Below are positions 37,531 to 46,124 of a stretch of 64,000 nucleotides of DNA, in pieces. Each line of letters starts with the position of its first letter. Within the stretch, counting starts at the first letter, position 1. The translations under genes and the position numbers were made by a program. A model generated the notes under the pieces. It was given only the letters and a program-made list of their open reading frames with translations. It did not search any database and had not been told where the DNA came from. Source of the DNA: an uncultured Sutterella sp. (GTDB lineage: Bacteria > Pseudomonadota > Gammaproteobacteria > Burkholderiales > Burkholderiaceae_F); contig UQUS01000005.1 in assembly GCA_900544335.1 (NCBI GenBank), positions 4,324-68,323 of the forward strand. The letters run 5' to 3'.

Positions 37531-38418
37531 ATGCATCGTATTTGTCGGTTGGCTTTCAAAGAGTACGGGGACAGAACCCTACCAACACTTGTTCTTTTGA
37601 TGGGGCTCGGGATGCCTTCGGGTGCCTGGCCCGAATCGCTGATTCGCCTGCTCGTGCAGCAGGGACTACACGTCATCACGCCGGATAACCGAGATTGCGG
37701 TCAAAGTGATTTTTGCTCGGAGACGGTCTCTTTCGGGTCTTTAGTGCGCTCGGTTGCCTGGTACCTATGCGGTGGGGCGGTTAAAGCGCCGTACTCGATT
37801 GAAGATATGGCCATCGATGTCGAAGCGTTCCTTAATGAGCAAAAACTCGAACGGGTTCATATCGCCGGAGTCTCTTTGGGAGGCATGATTGCGCAGGCAT
37901 TTGCCATTCGTGCGCCGCACAGAACCGTTTCCCTTTCCTGTATTTCAACGGCAACGGGAAATCCGCGAACCGGTTTCGGACAGTTTCGAGCTGTCCGAAG
38001 CATTCTTAAAAACTGCGCCGAAACGGACGACAGTCAGATACGCTACAAACGGTTGACACAACTACTGAAAACAATCGGAAGCCCAGGGGCGCACTATAGC
38101 GATGTCGAATTGGCTCGCTACATGCAGGTACTTAAGGACGGAAACGTCACGCAGCAGTCCGTACGGCGCCAATTGATGGCCGTATTAGCCGGCGGAGATC
38201 GCCGCAGTAAATTGCGTCAATTGGTGGTTCCGACGCTTGTGATTCACGGTCAAGCCGATCCCCTTTTGCCCGTGCGGGCAGGACAGGAACTGGCTGAGTG
38301 CATCGAAGGGGCGAAATTGCTGCGTATTGCCGGTATGGGACACGACCTACCGGAGTGTTTTATCCAGACAATCGGCCTGGCACTGGCCAAGCACTGCTAT
38401 AGCGGGGTTTTGCGTTAG
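37531..38418 (+). CDS. Alpha/beta-fold hydrolase
   Basis: This 295-residue protein is a member of the alpha/beta hydrolase family. It has an oxyanion segment LLMGLGMPSGAWP near residue 23, the nucleophile elbow GVSLGGM near residue 113, a probable acid in HGQADPLLP and the catalytic His in GMGHDLP near residue 270. No signal peptide is seen. The substrate is unknown; esterase, lipase or peptide hydrolase roles are all open. It is the only plus-strand gene in a long minus-strand run and separates fmt from def. Its stop codon shares TTAG with the def stop. Confidence 0.85.
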   Translation: MHRICRLAFKEYGDRTLPTLVLLMGLGMPSGAWPESLIRLLVQQGLHVITPDNRDCGQSDFCSETVSFGSLVRSVAWYLCGGAVKAPYSIEDMAIDVEAFLNEQKLERVHIAGVSLGGMIAQAFAIRAPHRTVSLSCISTATGNPRTGFGQFRAVRSILKNCAETDDSQIRYKRLTQLLKTIGSPGAHYSDVELARYMQVLKDGNVTQQSVRRQLMAVLAGGDRRSKLRQLVVPTLVIHGQADPLLPVRAGQELAECIEGAKLLRIAGMGHDLPECFIQTIGLALAKHCYSGVLR

Positions 38419-38945
38419 TTGGCGCGGTGCTTTTTTTCGCGGGCCTTTTCTCGACGCAGTTTGGCCAGCTTTTCAATTGCCCGATTTTTCTTCAAGAGAC
38501 TCAGATGGTCGATAAACACGTGGCCGTTTAAGTGATCGACCTCGTGCTGAACACACACGGCCAAAAGCCCTTCGCAGTCCATGGAGATCGGATTTCCTTG
38601 TAAATCAAAGGCATCGACGTGCACTTTGGACGGGCGTTTAATTCTTTCCGTTAAGTCCGGAAGTGACAGACACCCTTCTTCCCCTTCGACAAGCGTATCG
38701 GTTAACGCAGTAACCGTCGGATTGACAAGGGCCAGAAGTTGGTTTTTTTCATCGGAAATATCAATGACAACCAGACGGATGCTTTTTCCGACTTGAGGTG
38801 CCGCAAGTCCGATGCCCGGAGCCGCGTACATCGTTTCTGCCATGTCGGCTGCCAGACGGCGCAAATCCTCATCAAAGGCGGTCACGACCTGAGAGGACCG
38901 GGCAAGGATTTCGGCAGGGTATTGAACAATCGGCAAGAGAGCCAC
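38415..38945 (-). CDS. def: Peptide deformylase
   Basis: Def removes the formyl group from new N-termini. The 176-residue protein holds the three family motifs: GIGLAAPQ near residues 45-52, EGCLSLP near 90-96 (Zn-binding Cys) and QHEVDHLNG near 132-140 (two Zn-binding His and catalytic Glu). The C-terminal tail is basic. It lies convergent with the alpha/beta hydrolase and shares four bases at the stop (38415-38418). Confidence 0.96.
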   Translation of the reverse strand: MALLPIVQYPAEILARSSQVVTAFDEDLRRLAADMAETMYAAPGIGLAAPQVGKSIRLVVIDISDEKNQLLALVNPTVTALTDTLVEGEEGCLSLPDLTERIKRPSKVHVDAFDLQGNPISMDCEGLLAVCVQHEVDHLNGHVFIDHLSLLKKNRAIEKLAKLRREKAREKKHRAN

Positions 38946-39029
38946 GGCGTTATCTCCAAGATACGGGATTTACTCCCGGAAAAGACCACATTGTAACGAT
39001 TCTCCCTTTCCCTTACGGTGCATCAAGAG

Positions 39030-39084
39030 GCGGAGAGTCGAGGGTCGTCACTCCGCTAAGGAAACGGGAGTAGGAATTTTCCTT
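39030..39084. other. Unexplained structured block upstream of topB
   Basis: Two successive stems occur in the 276-base divergent gap between def and topB. GCGGAG (39030-39035) pairs with CTCCGC (39051-39056), and AAGGAAA (39058-39064) pairs with TTTCCTT (39078-39084). A very weak -35-like TTGTAA lies at about 38992. A short RNA from the plus strand is conceivable, but the expected T-tract is absent. It could equally be a leader structure. topB starts at 39222. Confidence 0.25.
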
Positions 39085-39221
39085 TAAAAAACAACGAATG
39101 AAAAGAAAGAATGCGGATTAACCTTCTCTTTTCCCGAAAACTCTGACTATTCTATAAAAAAGGAGAGCGCCGACAATCCGGATGAAAACCGTCAGATGCC
39201 CGAGGCGTTCGGAGAGGAATC

Positions 39222-41732
39222 ATGACCAAGTTGATTATTGCCGAAAAACCTTCGGTGGCGACCGATATTGCCCGCGTTTTGGGCGGAATGAAAAAGAAGG
39301 GGGATTACTACGAGGGAGGCGACTGGATTGTTGCCAATGCCTTGGGACACCTTCTGGAGCTATCTTGCCCGGAAAAGTATGAAGTTAAGCGCGGAAAGTG
39401 GACCTTCGGTCACCTGCCGGTCTTGCCGCCCACATTTGATTTAAAGCCCATTGCCAAGTCCGGTGAAAAATTAAAGAGCCTGGCTCGGTTGCTTCGGCGA
39501 CCCGATGTCGACACCGTCATTAACGCATGCGATGCCGGGCGCGAAGGGGAACTGATTTTCCGCTACATCATGCAGGCCGCAAAATCGAAGAAAAAGATTG
39601 AGCGGCTTTGGTTGCAATCGATGACGCCGGGGGCTATTAAAGAGGCCTTTTCGCATCTGAGAAGCGATGCCGAGATGACAAAACTGGCGGATGCGGCGCG
39701 GTCTCGCTCGGAGGCCGACTGGCTGGTCGGCATTAACGGGACCCGGGCCATGACGGCCTTTAATAGCCTGGACGGTGGGTTCTTTTTAACGACGGTCGGA
39801 CGCGTTCAGACGCCGACGCTCGCTATTGTCGTGCGGCGCGAAAACGAGATTAAGAACTTTAAAACGCAGCCGTATTGGGAAGTCGAAGCGGAGTTTTCTC
39901 TCGATGACGCGACCTACACCGGGCGCTGGTTCGACCCGAATTTTTCGCGGGATGCGAAAAAGCCGGAACTGAAGGCCGAGCGCATTTTCGACTGCAAAAA
40001 AGCCGATGCGATTTGTGCGCGAGTTCAGGGGAAAAGCGGGACGGTCACCGAAACGAGCAAGCGAACGACCAGTTTGTGCGCGCAACTTTATGACCTAACG
40101 AGTTTGCAGCGCGAGGCCAATAATCGATACGGTTTTTCGGCCAAAACAACGCTTTCGATTGCTCAGGCTCTTTACGAAAAGCACAAGGCATTGACGTATC
40201 CGAGAACGGATTCGCGTGTGCTGCCCGAAGACTACGTTAAGACCGTGTACAAAACCCTTCAGATGCTGTCAGGGAACAAAGACGTCGGTTCGTTTGCCGA
40301 CCGAGTGGTCGCGCAAAAGTGGGTACATCCGACAAAGCGCATTTTCGATAATGCCAAGATCAGTGACCACTTTGCCATCATCCCGACGCTTCAGCCCCCG
40401 CACGGAGCTCTAACTGAGGCGGAAAAGAAGATTTATGACCTTGTTTTAAAACGTTTTATTGCCGTTTTCTATCCGGCGGCCGAATACGATGTAACGACAC
40501 GGATTACGACGGTCGGTCAGGATGCGTTTAAGACCGAAGGCAAGGTTTTGGTGTTGCCCGGCTGGATGGAGGTTTACGGCAAAACGCAGCTCGGCTCGGA
40601 AGCCATGTTGTGCCCGCTTAACGGGAAAAGTGCTGTTAAGACGATTTCCGTCAAACGCGAGGATTGTCAGACAAAGCCGCCGGCTCGGTATACGGAAGCA
40701 ACACTGCTCTCGGCCATGGAAGGTGCTGGGCGACTCGTCAAAGACGACGAGTTGCGTGATGCGATGGCTGAAAAGGGGCTCGGCACCCCGGCCACGCGTG
40801 CAGCCATTATTGAAAACCTCATTGAGCAACGGTACATCCGCCGAGAAGGGCGGGAACTCATTCCGAGCGCCAAGGCCAAGCAGCTCTTTACGCTGATTGA
40901 AGGGCTCGGAATCGGTGTTTTATCCAATCCGGCCTTAACCGGCGAGTGGGAATACAAGCTTTCGCAGATTGAAAAAGGCAAGTTGCAACGCAGTGACTTT
41001 ATGCGGGAAATCCGCGAAATGACCACGCATATCGTGGCTGCTGCCAAACAGTACGAAGGCGATACGGTCCCTGTGGAAAACCCGGCACACTTAAAGCATC
41101 GCTGCCCGAAATGCGGCGGAGAAATCGTTGAAAATTATCGGCGGTATGCGTGCACGAATCCGATGTGTGACTTTAGTCTTCCCAAGCACCCGGGCGGAAG
41201 AACGTTCGAACCTGAAGAGGTCGAAAAACTTCTGGCCGACGGCTCGGTCGGGCCTCTTACGGGATTTGTCAGCAAGATGGGACGGCCTTTCTCGGCGGTT
41301 TTAAAGCTGACACCGGAGAAAAAATTGGAGTTTGATTTCGGGCAGGAAGAAAAGCCCGAAGAAAAGGAGGATATTTCCGGACTCCCGGTTGTCGGCACGT
41401 GTCCTAAGTGCGGCGGGCGCGTCGTGCAGGGTGCGACAAGCTTTTTCTGTGAACACACGCTCGGAAAACAAACGTGTGATTTCCGGTGCGGACGCGTGAT
41501 TTTGCAGCAACCGATTTCGCCGGAGGAATGCAAAAAGATCCTCACGGAAGGAAAAAGTTCCCTCTTGCCGGGATTTGTCAGCAACCGAACGCATCGTAAA
41601 TTCAAAGCGTACCTCGTGCTCGATAAGAAAACCGGAAAGATCGGATTTGAATTCGAACCTCGGGAGGCCTCGCGCGAAAAGACCGAACGTAAAAAGACGG
41701 AAAGAAAAGCGAGGACGAGCAAGAAAGCCTGA
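39222..41732 (+). CDS. topB: DNA topoisomerase III
   Basis: TopB is a type IA topoisomerase that resolves single-strand-linked DNA. The 836-residue protein begins with a TOPRIM domain (IIAEKPSVATDIA, then DAGREGELIFR near residue 103). The active Tyr is in LTYPRTDSR near residue 325. Beyond about residue 600 are Cys-rich topoisomerase C-terminal repeats (CPKCGGEIVE and CPKCGGRVVQ). A strongly basic tail closes the protein (ERKKTERKARTSKK). It is longer than E. coli TopB (653) because of these C-terminal repeats. No plasmid or element genes are near, so it appears chromosomal. Confidence 0.94.
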   Translation: MTKLIIAEKPSVATDIARVLGGMKKKGDYYEGGDWIVANALGHLLELSCPEKYEVKRGKWTFGHLPVLPPTFDLKPIAKSGEKLKSLARLLRRPDVDTVINACDAGREGELIFRYIMQAAKSKKKIERLWLQSMTPGAIKEAFSHLRSDAEMTKLADAARSRSEADWLVGINGTRAMTAFNSLDGGFFLTTVGRVQTPTLAIVVRRENEIKNFKTQPYWEVEAEFSLDDATYTGRWFDPNFSRDAKKPELKAERIFDCKKADAICARVQGKSGTVTETSKRTTSLCAQLYDLTSLQREANNRYGFSAKTTLSIAQALYEKHKALTYPRTDSRVLPEDYVKTVYKTLQMLSGNKDVGSFADRVVAQKWVHPTKRIFDNAKISDHFAIIPTLQPPHGALTEAEKKIYDLVLKRFIAVFYPAAEYDVTTRITTVGQDAFKTEGKVLVLPGWMEVYGKTQLGSEAMLCPLNGKSAVKTISVKREDCQTKPPARYTEATLLSAMEGAGRLVKDDELRDAMAEKGLGTPATRAAIIENLIEQRYIRREGRELIPSAKAKQLFTLIEGLGIGVLSNPALTGEWEYKLSQIEKGKLQRSDFMREIREMTTHIVAAAKQYEGDTVPVENPAHLKHRCPKCGGEIVENYRRYACTNPMCDFSLPKHPGGRTFEPEEVEKLLADGSVGPLTGFVSKMGRPFSAVLKLTPEKKLEFDFGQEEKPEEKEDISGLPVVGTCPKCGGRVVQGATSFFCEHTLGKQTCDFRCGRVILQQPISPEECKKILTEGKSSLLPGFVSNRTHRKFKAYLVLDKKTGKIGFEFEPREASREKTERKKTERKARTSKKA

Positions 41733-41770
41733 AAACCTAGGAAAAACCTCTACGGAAAAGACCTGCTCGG

Positions 41771-41864
41771 TTTGATGAAACGCAAGGAATAAAGGTTCTT
41801 TCGTCAAACGGACAACACGTCGTTTTTTCCTCGGTAGACTTTGTGCCTTGTCACAATCAGTGAC
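41771..41864 (+). promoter_or_regulatory. Stem-loop after topB and an operator-like repeat before aapJ
   Basis: TTTGATGAAA (41771-41780) pairs with TTTCGTCAAA (41799-41808) with one G-T pair, and a T-run (TTTTTT) follows 13 bases later at 41823-41828. It may be a topB terminator. Further on, GTCAC-AATCA-GTGAC (41850-41864) is a perfect short inverted repeat 36 bases before the aapJ GTG start, a natural place for an operator of the transporter operon. Both were judged by eye. Confidence 0.4.
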
Positions 41865-41899
41865 TTGTTTTCTTTCTTTCTTTTTTAGAGGATTTTGTC

Positions 41900-42916
41900 G
41901 TGAAGCTTAGTGCTCTTACCTGTGCTTTGGTTTTGGCGAGCGCCTCTTGCTACGTGCAGGCCGGTCCGGTTTTGGATGCGGTGAAGGCTCGCGGTCAAGT
42001 GATTTGCGGTGTGAATACGGCAGCTCCTGGCTTTTCTGCAGCAGACTCTCAGGGTCGCTGGACAGGCCTGGATGTCGATACATGCCGTGCAGCGGCGGCA
42101 GCCGTCTTGGGCGACGCATCCAAAGTCAAGTTTGTCCCGCTTTCTTCTCCGCAACGCTTTACAGCCTTGCAGTCCGGGGAAGTGGATATTTTGGCACGAA
42201 ACACAACATGGTCTTTGACGCGTGATGCGAGTTTGGGCGTTGTGTTCGCTGCAATTAACTACTATGACGGGCAGGGATTTATCGTCCCGAAGAGTCTGAA
42301 AGTCACGACGGCGAAAAAACTCAACGGCGCCACCATCTGCGTGCAATCGGGTACAAGTTCCGTGCAGGCACTTGCAGACTACTTTACGGCGAACAAGATG
42401 AAGTACAAGCCGGTGATGTTCGATACGACTGAGGCCACGCAAGGCGCCTTTTTGTCCGGACGTTGCCAGGTCTACACCACGGACATGAGCGATTTGGCCG
42501 GTGCTAGAACTCGTGCTCGTAATCCCGATGACTACATCATCCTTCCGGAAACCATTTCCAAGGAACCCTTGGGTCCGGCCGTGCGTCGCGGCGATGACGA
42601 ATGGTTCCAAATCGTGCGTTGGTCTTTTTACACGATGCTTGAGGCCGAGGAAAACAATCTGACAAAGGCCAATGTCGATCAGGCTCGTGCCACGAGCAAG
42701 AACCCGCAAGTGATGCGCCTTGTCGGAACCGGAGACGATACGGGCAAACTCCTCGGTTTAGATAAGGATTGGTCGTATCGGATCATCAAGCAAGTCGGCA
42801 ACTACGGCGAGAGTTGGACGGCCAACTTCGGACCGAAGACGCCACTTAATTTGCCGCGCGCGCTCAATAATCTTTGGACGCACGGCGGTCTGATGTATGC
42901 GCCGCCGATTCGGTAA
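41900..42916 (+). CDS. aapJ: General amino-acid ABC transporter, substrate-binding protein (AapJ-like)
   Basis: This 338-residue periplasmic protein has a signal peptide (residues 1-22, LVLASASCYVQA) and the type-3 solute-binding fold of the AapJ/BztA group, which binds many polar L-amino acids. Family marks are VKARGQVICGVNTAAPGFS, GRWTGLDVDTCRA and LPETISKEPLGPAVRRGDD. The start is a GTG at 41900, behind the ribosome site agagga (41887-41892). It heads an operon with two permease genes; a stem-loop lies just after it. Confidence 0.92.
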   Translation: MKLSALTCALVLASASCYVQAGPVLDAVKARGQVICGVNTAAPGFSAADSQGRWTGLDVDTCRAAAAAVLGDASKVKFVPLSSPQRFTALQSGEVDILARNTTWSLTRDASLGVVFAAINYYDGQGFIVPKSLKVTTAKKLNGATICVQSGTSSVQALADYFTANKMKYKPVMFDTTEATQGAFLSGRCQVYTTDMSDLAGARTRARNPDDYIILPETISKEPLGPAVRRGDDEWFQIVRWSFYTMLEAEENNLTKANVDQARATSKNPQVMRLVGTGDDTGKLLGLDKDWSYRIIKQVGNYGESWTANFGPKTPLNLPRALNNLWTHGGLMYAPPIR

Positions 42917-42937
42917 CGCAGCGTGTTAAAACACTAA

Positions 42938-43037
42938 GCCTGCGCAGGTCTGTGTGCTTGCGCAGGCGTGTTCTTTTCAGGGCACGAAGCAAAGAGACCG
43001 CAACCGAGAATCTATAATGCCTTCTCTTTGCGAGAAG
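42938..43037 (+). repeat. Two stem-loops between aapJ and aapQ, with a candidate internal promoter
   Basis: GCCTGCGCA (42938-42946) pairs perfectly with TGCGCAGGC (42959-42967) over a 12-base loop. Just before aapQ, CTTCTC (43021-43026) pairs with GAGAAG (43032-43037). Between them TATAAT at 43013-43018 is a perfect -10 without a clear -35. The first stem could protect aapJ mRNA and lower permease expression, a common pattern in binding-protein operons. The second may hide the only purine-rich site near the aapQ start. Confidence 0.5.
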
Positions 43038-43053
43038 ACAAGTCCTTTTTTCT

Positions 43054-44229
43054 ATGACAAATCCAACCGAAGAACGCGTAATCGGAGACGAAGCCTGGCG
43101 ACGTCGCGAGGCGGCTCGTCGTCGTTCCGAATGGCTCATCCAAGGCGCGGCCATTGCCGTGGTCGCGGCTTTCGTTTGGATTCTGTCCGAGAATGTTTCG
43201 GAAAACTTGGCGGCACGCCACATTCGCAGCGGCTTTGCGTTCCTCTTTAACTCGGCCGGCTTTGACATCGGCGAGTCCCTTGTGGCTTTTCAATCGACCG
43301 ATGCCATGTGGCATGCGTTTGTCGTCGGCATGGTCAATACCATCCGCGTGTCGATTTTCTCGGTGATTTCCGCCTTGATTCTCGGAGTTCTCGTCGGTCT
43401 GATGCGTCTGGCCGAGCACCCGATTTTGCGCGCGCTCGGGACGGCACACGTTGAAATCTACCGCAATATTCCGCTCATTATTCAGCTTTTTGCCATTTAT
43501 CTGGTCATTACCGAATTACTGCCGACGGCAGGGGAGGCATTGCACTTCGGCCAATGGGCCTTGCTCTCGAAGGCAGGCCTTCAGGTGGCGGTCCCTCGCG
43601 AGGGGACGTTAGCTCTTGTTTTTTCGGGAGTTATCGCCGTCTTGGTTTTTCTCTTGGTGCGCGATCGTTGCCAAAGGCGCATGACAGAACTCATGGCGTC
43701 GCTTTCCGGTCTCGGAGCTGCCGTAGTTGCTTTTGTCGGTACATGGATCGGGTTCGGCGTTGTCGGCGGTTGGAGTAAGCCCTTTATTGACGGGTTTGCC
43801 ATCGAAGGGGGAGCAGCGCTCTCGCCGGAATTTTTGGCCCTTTGGCTCGGGCTGACGCTCTTTACGTCCGCCTCGATTGCCGAAATCGTGCGTGCCGGTG
43901 TTTTGGCTGTTCCGCGCGGACAGTGGAACGGAGCCTTGTCGCTCGGCATGACGAAAACACAGGTTATCAGTTACATTGTTTTCCCGCAATCGATGCGTTT
44001 GGCCATTCCGCCGCTTGCCAGTCAGTTCATGAATCTGACGAAAAATTCGTCACTGGCCGTTGTCATCGGTTATCCGGACTTGGTGGCCGTTGGCAACATG
44101 TCGATTAACTCAACGGGTCAGGCCCTTGAGGTCATCGTCATCATCATGGCCGTGTATTTGGTTTTAAATCTGATTATCAGCGTGTGCATGAATGCCCTCA
44201 ATGCTCGCGTTCTTCAGGCTCCGCGGTGA
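43054..44229 (+). CDS. aapQ: Amino-acid ABC transporter permease (AapQ-like)
   Basis: This 391-residue membrane protein is the first of two permease subunits of the AapJQMP-type transporter. It has about eight hydrophobic segments. The EAA signature region is ALSLGMTKTQVISYIVFPQS (about residues 295-315), which contacts the ATPase subunit. The N-terminal tail is Arg/Glu-rich and cytoplasmic. The ATG at 43054 has a poor ribosome site. It is followed by aapM four bases later. Confidence 0.9.
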   Translation: MTNPTEERVIGDEAWRRREAARRRSEWLIQGAAIAVVAAFVWILSENVSENLAARHIRSGFAFLFNSAGFDIGESLVAFQSTDAMWHAFVVGMVNTIRVSIFSVISALILGVLVGLMRLAEHPILRALGTAHVEIYRNIPLIIQLFAIYLVITELLPTAGEALHFGQWALLSKAGLQVAVPREGTLALVFSGVIAVLVFLLVRDRCQRRMTELMASLSGLGAAVVAFVGTWIGFGVVGGWSKPFIDGFAIEGGAALSPEFLALWLGLTLFTSASIAEIVRAGVLAVPRGQWNGALSLGMTKTQVISYIVFPQSMRLAIPPLASQFMNLTKNSSLAVVIGYPDLVAVGNMSINSTGQALEVIVIIMAVYLVLNLIISVCMNALNARVLQAPR

Positions 44230-44233
44230 TGCC

Positions 44234-45310
44234 ATGAGAAACGAGACTGCTTGGTTTACCCTCAAGAGCCTGCGTGACCGATTCTTTTACTCGCGCTTTG
44301 CCACGGCCGTGACGCTGATTATCGGGTTTTTGCTGTGCATCACGGCGTTTTACCTCTTTAATTGGGGCATCACTCAGGCTGTCTTTACCCCCGACCCGAA
44401 GGCCTGCTATGCCGCCTCGGGCGCCTGCTGGGGCTTTGTGGCCGAAAAGTGGCGCTTGATTATTTTCGGGCGCTATCCGTACGAATTGCAGTGGAGACCG
44501 GCCGTTGCCGTTATCTCGATTATCGGCATGCTCATCGTGACGGCCTGTCCGAGGTTTTGGACGCGAACGGGCGCCAAGTGGCTCGGCTTTGGGTGGATTG
44601 CGGCCTTTTTCGTCTTTTTCACACTGATGCAAGGCGGCCTTTTCGGTCTGTCTCGTATCGATTCGGATAGCTGGGGCGGACTGCCCTTAACGGTTATCCT
44701 GACGCTTTTAGGGATGACCGTTTCCATCCCGATCGGCATTGTCTTGGCTTTGGGGCGTCGCAGTCGTCTGGCGGTGATTCGTAATCTTTCCATCGGGTAC
44801 ATTGAACTTGTGCGCGGGGTGCCGCTCATTACGGTTTTGTTTGTGGCAAGTTTTGTCGTTCCCCTGTGGTTGCCGGCCGATGTGCGCATTGATCCGTTCT
44901 GGCGCGTTGCCGGCGGCATTATTCTTTTCCAAGCGGCCTATATGGCAGAGACCGTGCGCGGCGGTCTGCAGACCATCGCTCGAGGTCAGTTTCTTGCGGC
45001 CGATTCGTTAGCGCTTTCGTATTGCCAAAAATACCTGTATGTGATTTTGCCGCAGGCGCTTGTGGCGGTCATTCCGGCCTTTGTCAATAGCCTTTTGTCG
45101 ACGTTTATGGATACGTCGCTCGTGACGGTTGTCTCCATGCACGATTTGACGGGGAGCTTGTCGCTTGCACTGGGCGACGCTGTTTGGAGAGACTTTTTCC
45201 GCGAAGGCTATATCTTCGTTGCCGCCATCTACTTTTTCTTCAGTTTCCTGATGAGCCGGTACAGTCAGTGGCTTGAAGGACATCTACAGGCCGGAAAACA
45301 GCGGGGTTAA
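44234..45310 (+). CDS. aapM: Amino-acid ABC transporter permease (AapM-like)
   Basis: This is the second permease subunit of the AapJQMP-type transporter, 358 residues with about eight membrane segments. It shares the usual EAA block ADSLALSYCQKYLYVILPQA. The ATG at 44234 is chosen; the frame open back to 44192 lies inside aapQ. Normally aapP, encoding the ATPase, follows. Here the next genes are an AtaL-like protein and a small membrane protein. Confidence 0.9.
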   Translation: MRNETAWFTLKSLRDRFFYSRFATAVTLIIGFLLCITAFYLFNWGITQAVFTPDPKACYAASGACWGFVAEKWRLIIFGRYPYELQWRPAVAVISIIGMLIVTACPRFWTRTGAKWLGFGWIAAFFVFFTLMQGGLFGLSRIDSDSWGGLPLTVILTLLGMTVSIPIGIVLALGRRSRLAVIRNLSIGYIELVRGVPLITVLFVASFVVPLWLPADVRIDPFWRVAGGIILFQAAYMAETVRGGLQTIARGQFLAADSLALSYCQKYLYVILPQALVAVIPAFVNSLLSTFMDTSLVTVVSMHDLTGSLSLALGDAVWRDFFREGYIFVAAIYFFFSFLMSRYSQWLEGHLQAGKQRG

Positions 45311-45315
45311 GAGCG

Positions 45316-45777
45316 GTGTCCGAATACGTTTTAGCGTACGAGCATTCCGTGCAAGCGAACATGACGCTCGAAGACTTTTGTCGCGGGCTTGAGGATTTCG
45401 TGTACCGCCCGCAGGTCTATATCGAGACACTCAAGGGTGCTGTTATCTTGGAAGAAAAGACGGTCGGCACTCGGCGCGTTATCCATCGCAAAGTCGAATT
45501 TGAGACGTTTTCGTTTGAAGATACCGTCACGTTGACACCGAACGCAGAGATGATTGAACGGGTTGCGCCTTTCGGGCAGACCGCCGGGTCACTTTATCTT
45601 GTGCGGGGAGAAAAACTCTCTTGTGACTCGATTCGTGTAACCTTCACATATCGAGAAAGCGATACGGTGCGCCTGCCGGAAAAACTTGCCCGATTGCGGC
45701 AACTGGCGTGGGCGCAAAAAGACCGAAAACTACTGGACCAAATCAAAGACACGTTCTGCCGAACGGCGGAGCGCTAA
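45316..45777 (+). CDS. AtaL-like (DUF1857) SRPBCC-fold protein
   Basis: This 153-residue protein resembles the AtaL/DUF1857 family, which has an SRPBCC (START-like) ligand-binding fold; it carries the typical LEDFCRGLEDFVYRPQVYIE near residues 19-38 and the alternating strands RRVIHRKVEFETFSFEDTVTL. The start is a GTG at 45316, only five bases after the aapM stop. No enzymatic residues are obvious and the ligand is unknown. It is presumably co-transcribed with the transporter, but a functional link is inference. Confidence 0.6.
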   Translation: MSEYVLAYEHSVQANMTLEDFCRGLEDFVYRPQVYIETLKGAVILEEKTVGTRRVIHRKVEFETFSFEDTVTLTPNAEMIERVAPFGQTAGSLYLVRGEKLSCDSIRVTFTYRESDTVRLPEKLARLRQLAWAQKDRKLLDQIKDTFCRTAER

Positions 45778-45794
45778 CGCATAGGAATTCCGGC

Positions 45795-46085
45795 ATGGGA
45801 AAGCAAAAACGTTTTAGAAAGGAACGCGCGGAAAAAGCAACGGACGCATTACTGGCCGAGGGAACGCCCTCGCGCCCGAAGTGGTACTACCTCGTGCTTC
45901 GCCTTGTGAATGTGTTTTTCGGTTGCGTGGCTATTTCCGTGATTGCGGGCTTTTTGTTCCAGAAATATATGCCGGACAATACGTCTGTCGGTCCGGCGCT
46001 CATTACGATGGGCCTTTGGGCTGTCTGGATTATCTACGTCTTTAAGATCATGCGCTTTAAAGGCGAAAAAACCCCCGAATCGTAA
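45795..46085 (+). CDS. Small two-segment membrane protein of unknown function
   Basis: I do not recognise this 96-residue protein. It has a basic N-terminal tail (GKQKRFRKERAEK), then two hydrophobic segments (about residues 35-55, LVNVFFGCVAISVIAGFLF, and 66-84, ALITMGLWAVWIIYVFKI). The ATG at 45795 follows the ribosome site tagga. It is the last gene of the ABC transporter operon, just before a terminator. Confidence 0.65.
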   Translation: MGKQKRFRKERAEKATDALLAEGTPSRPKWYYLVLRLVNVFFGCVAISVIAGFLFQKYMPDNTSVGPALITMGLWAVWIIYVFKIMRFKGEKTPES

Positions 46086-46099
46086 GATTCGGAGGTTTT
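46068..46099. terminator. Bidirectional intrinsic terminator
   Basis: A 14-position stem with one mismatch, AAAACCCCCGAATC (46068-46081) against GATTCGGAGGTTTT (46086-46099), has the loop GTAA. Its ends supply A- and T-rich arms, so it can act in both directions between the convergent small membrane protein gene and uraA. It overlaps the stop codon of the plus-strand gene (46083-46085). Confidence 0.75.
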
Positions 46100-46124
46100 C
46101 AATCAACGCTTGAGTAACCGATTC

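Noticed and set aside
38946..39221. Known riboswitch upstream of topB or def
   Set aside because: The stems present do not match any riboswitch class I know, and neither gene is a usual target.
39222..41732. Plasmid- or ICE-borne topoisomerase III
   Set aside because: No integrase, relaxase, transfer genes or att-like repeats nearby; neighbours are chromosomal housekeeping genes.
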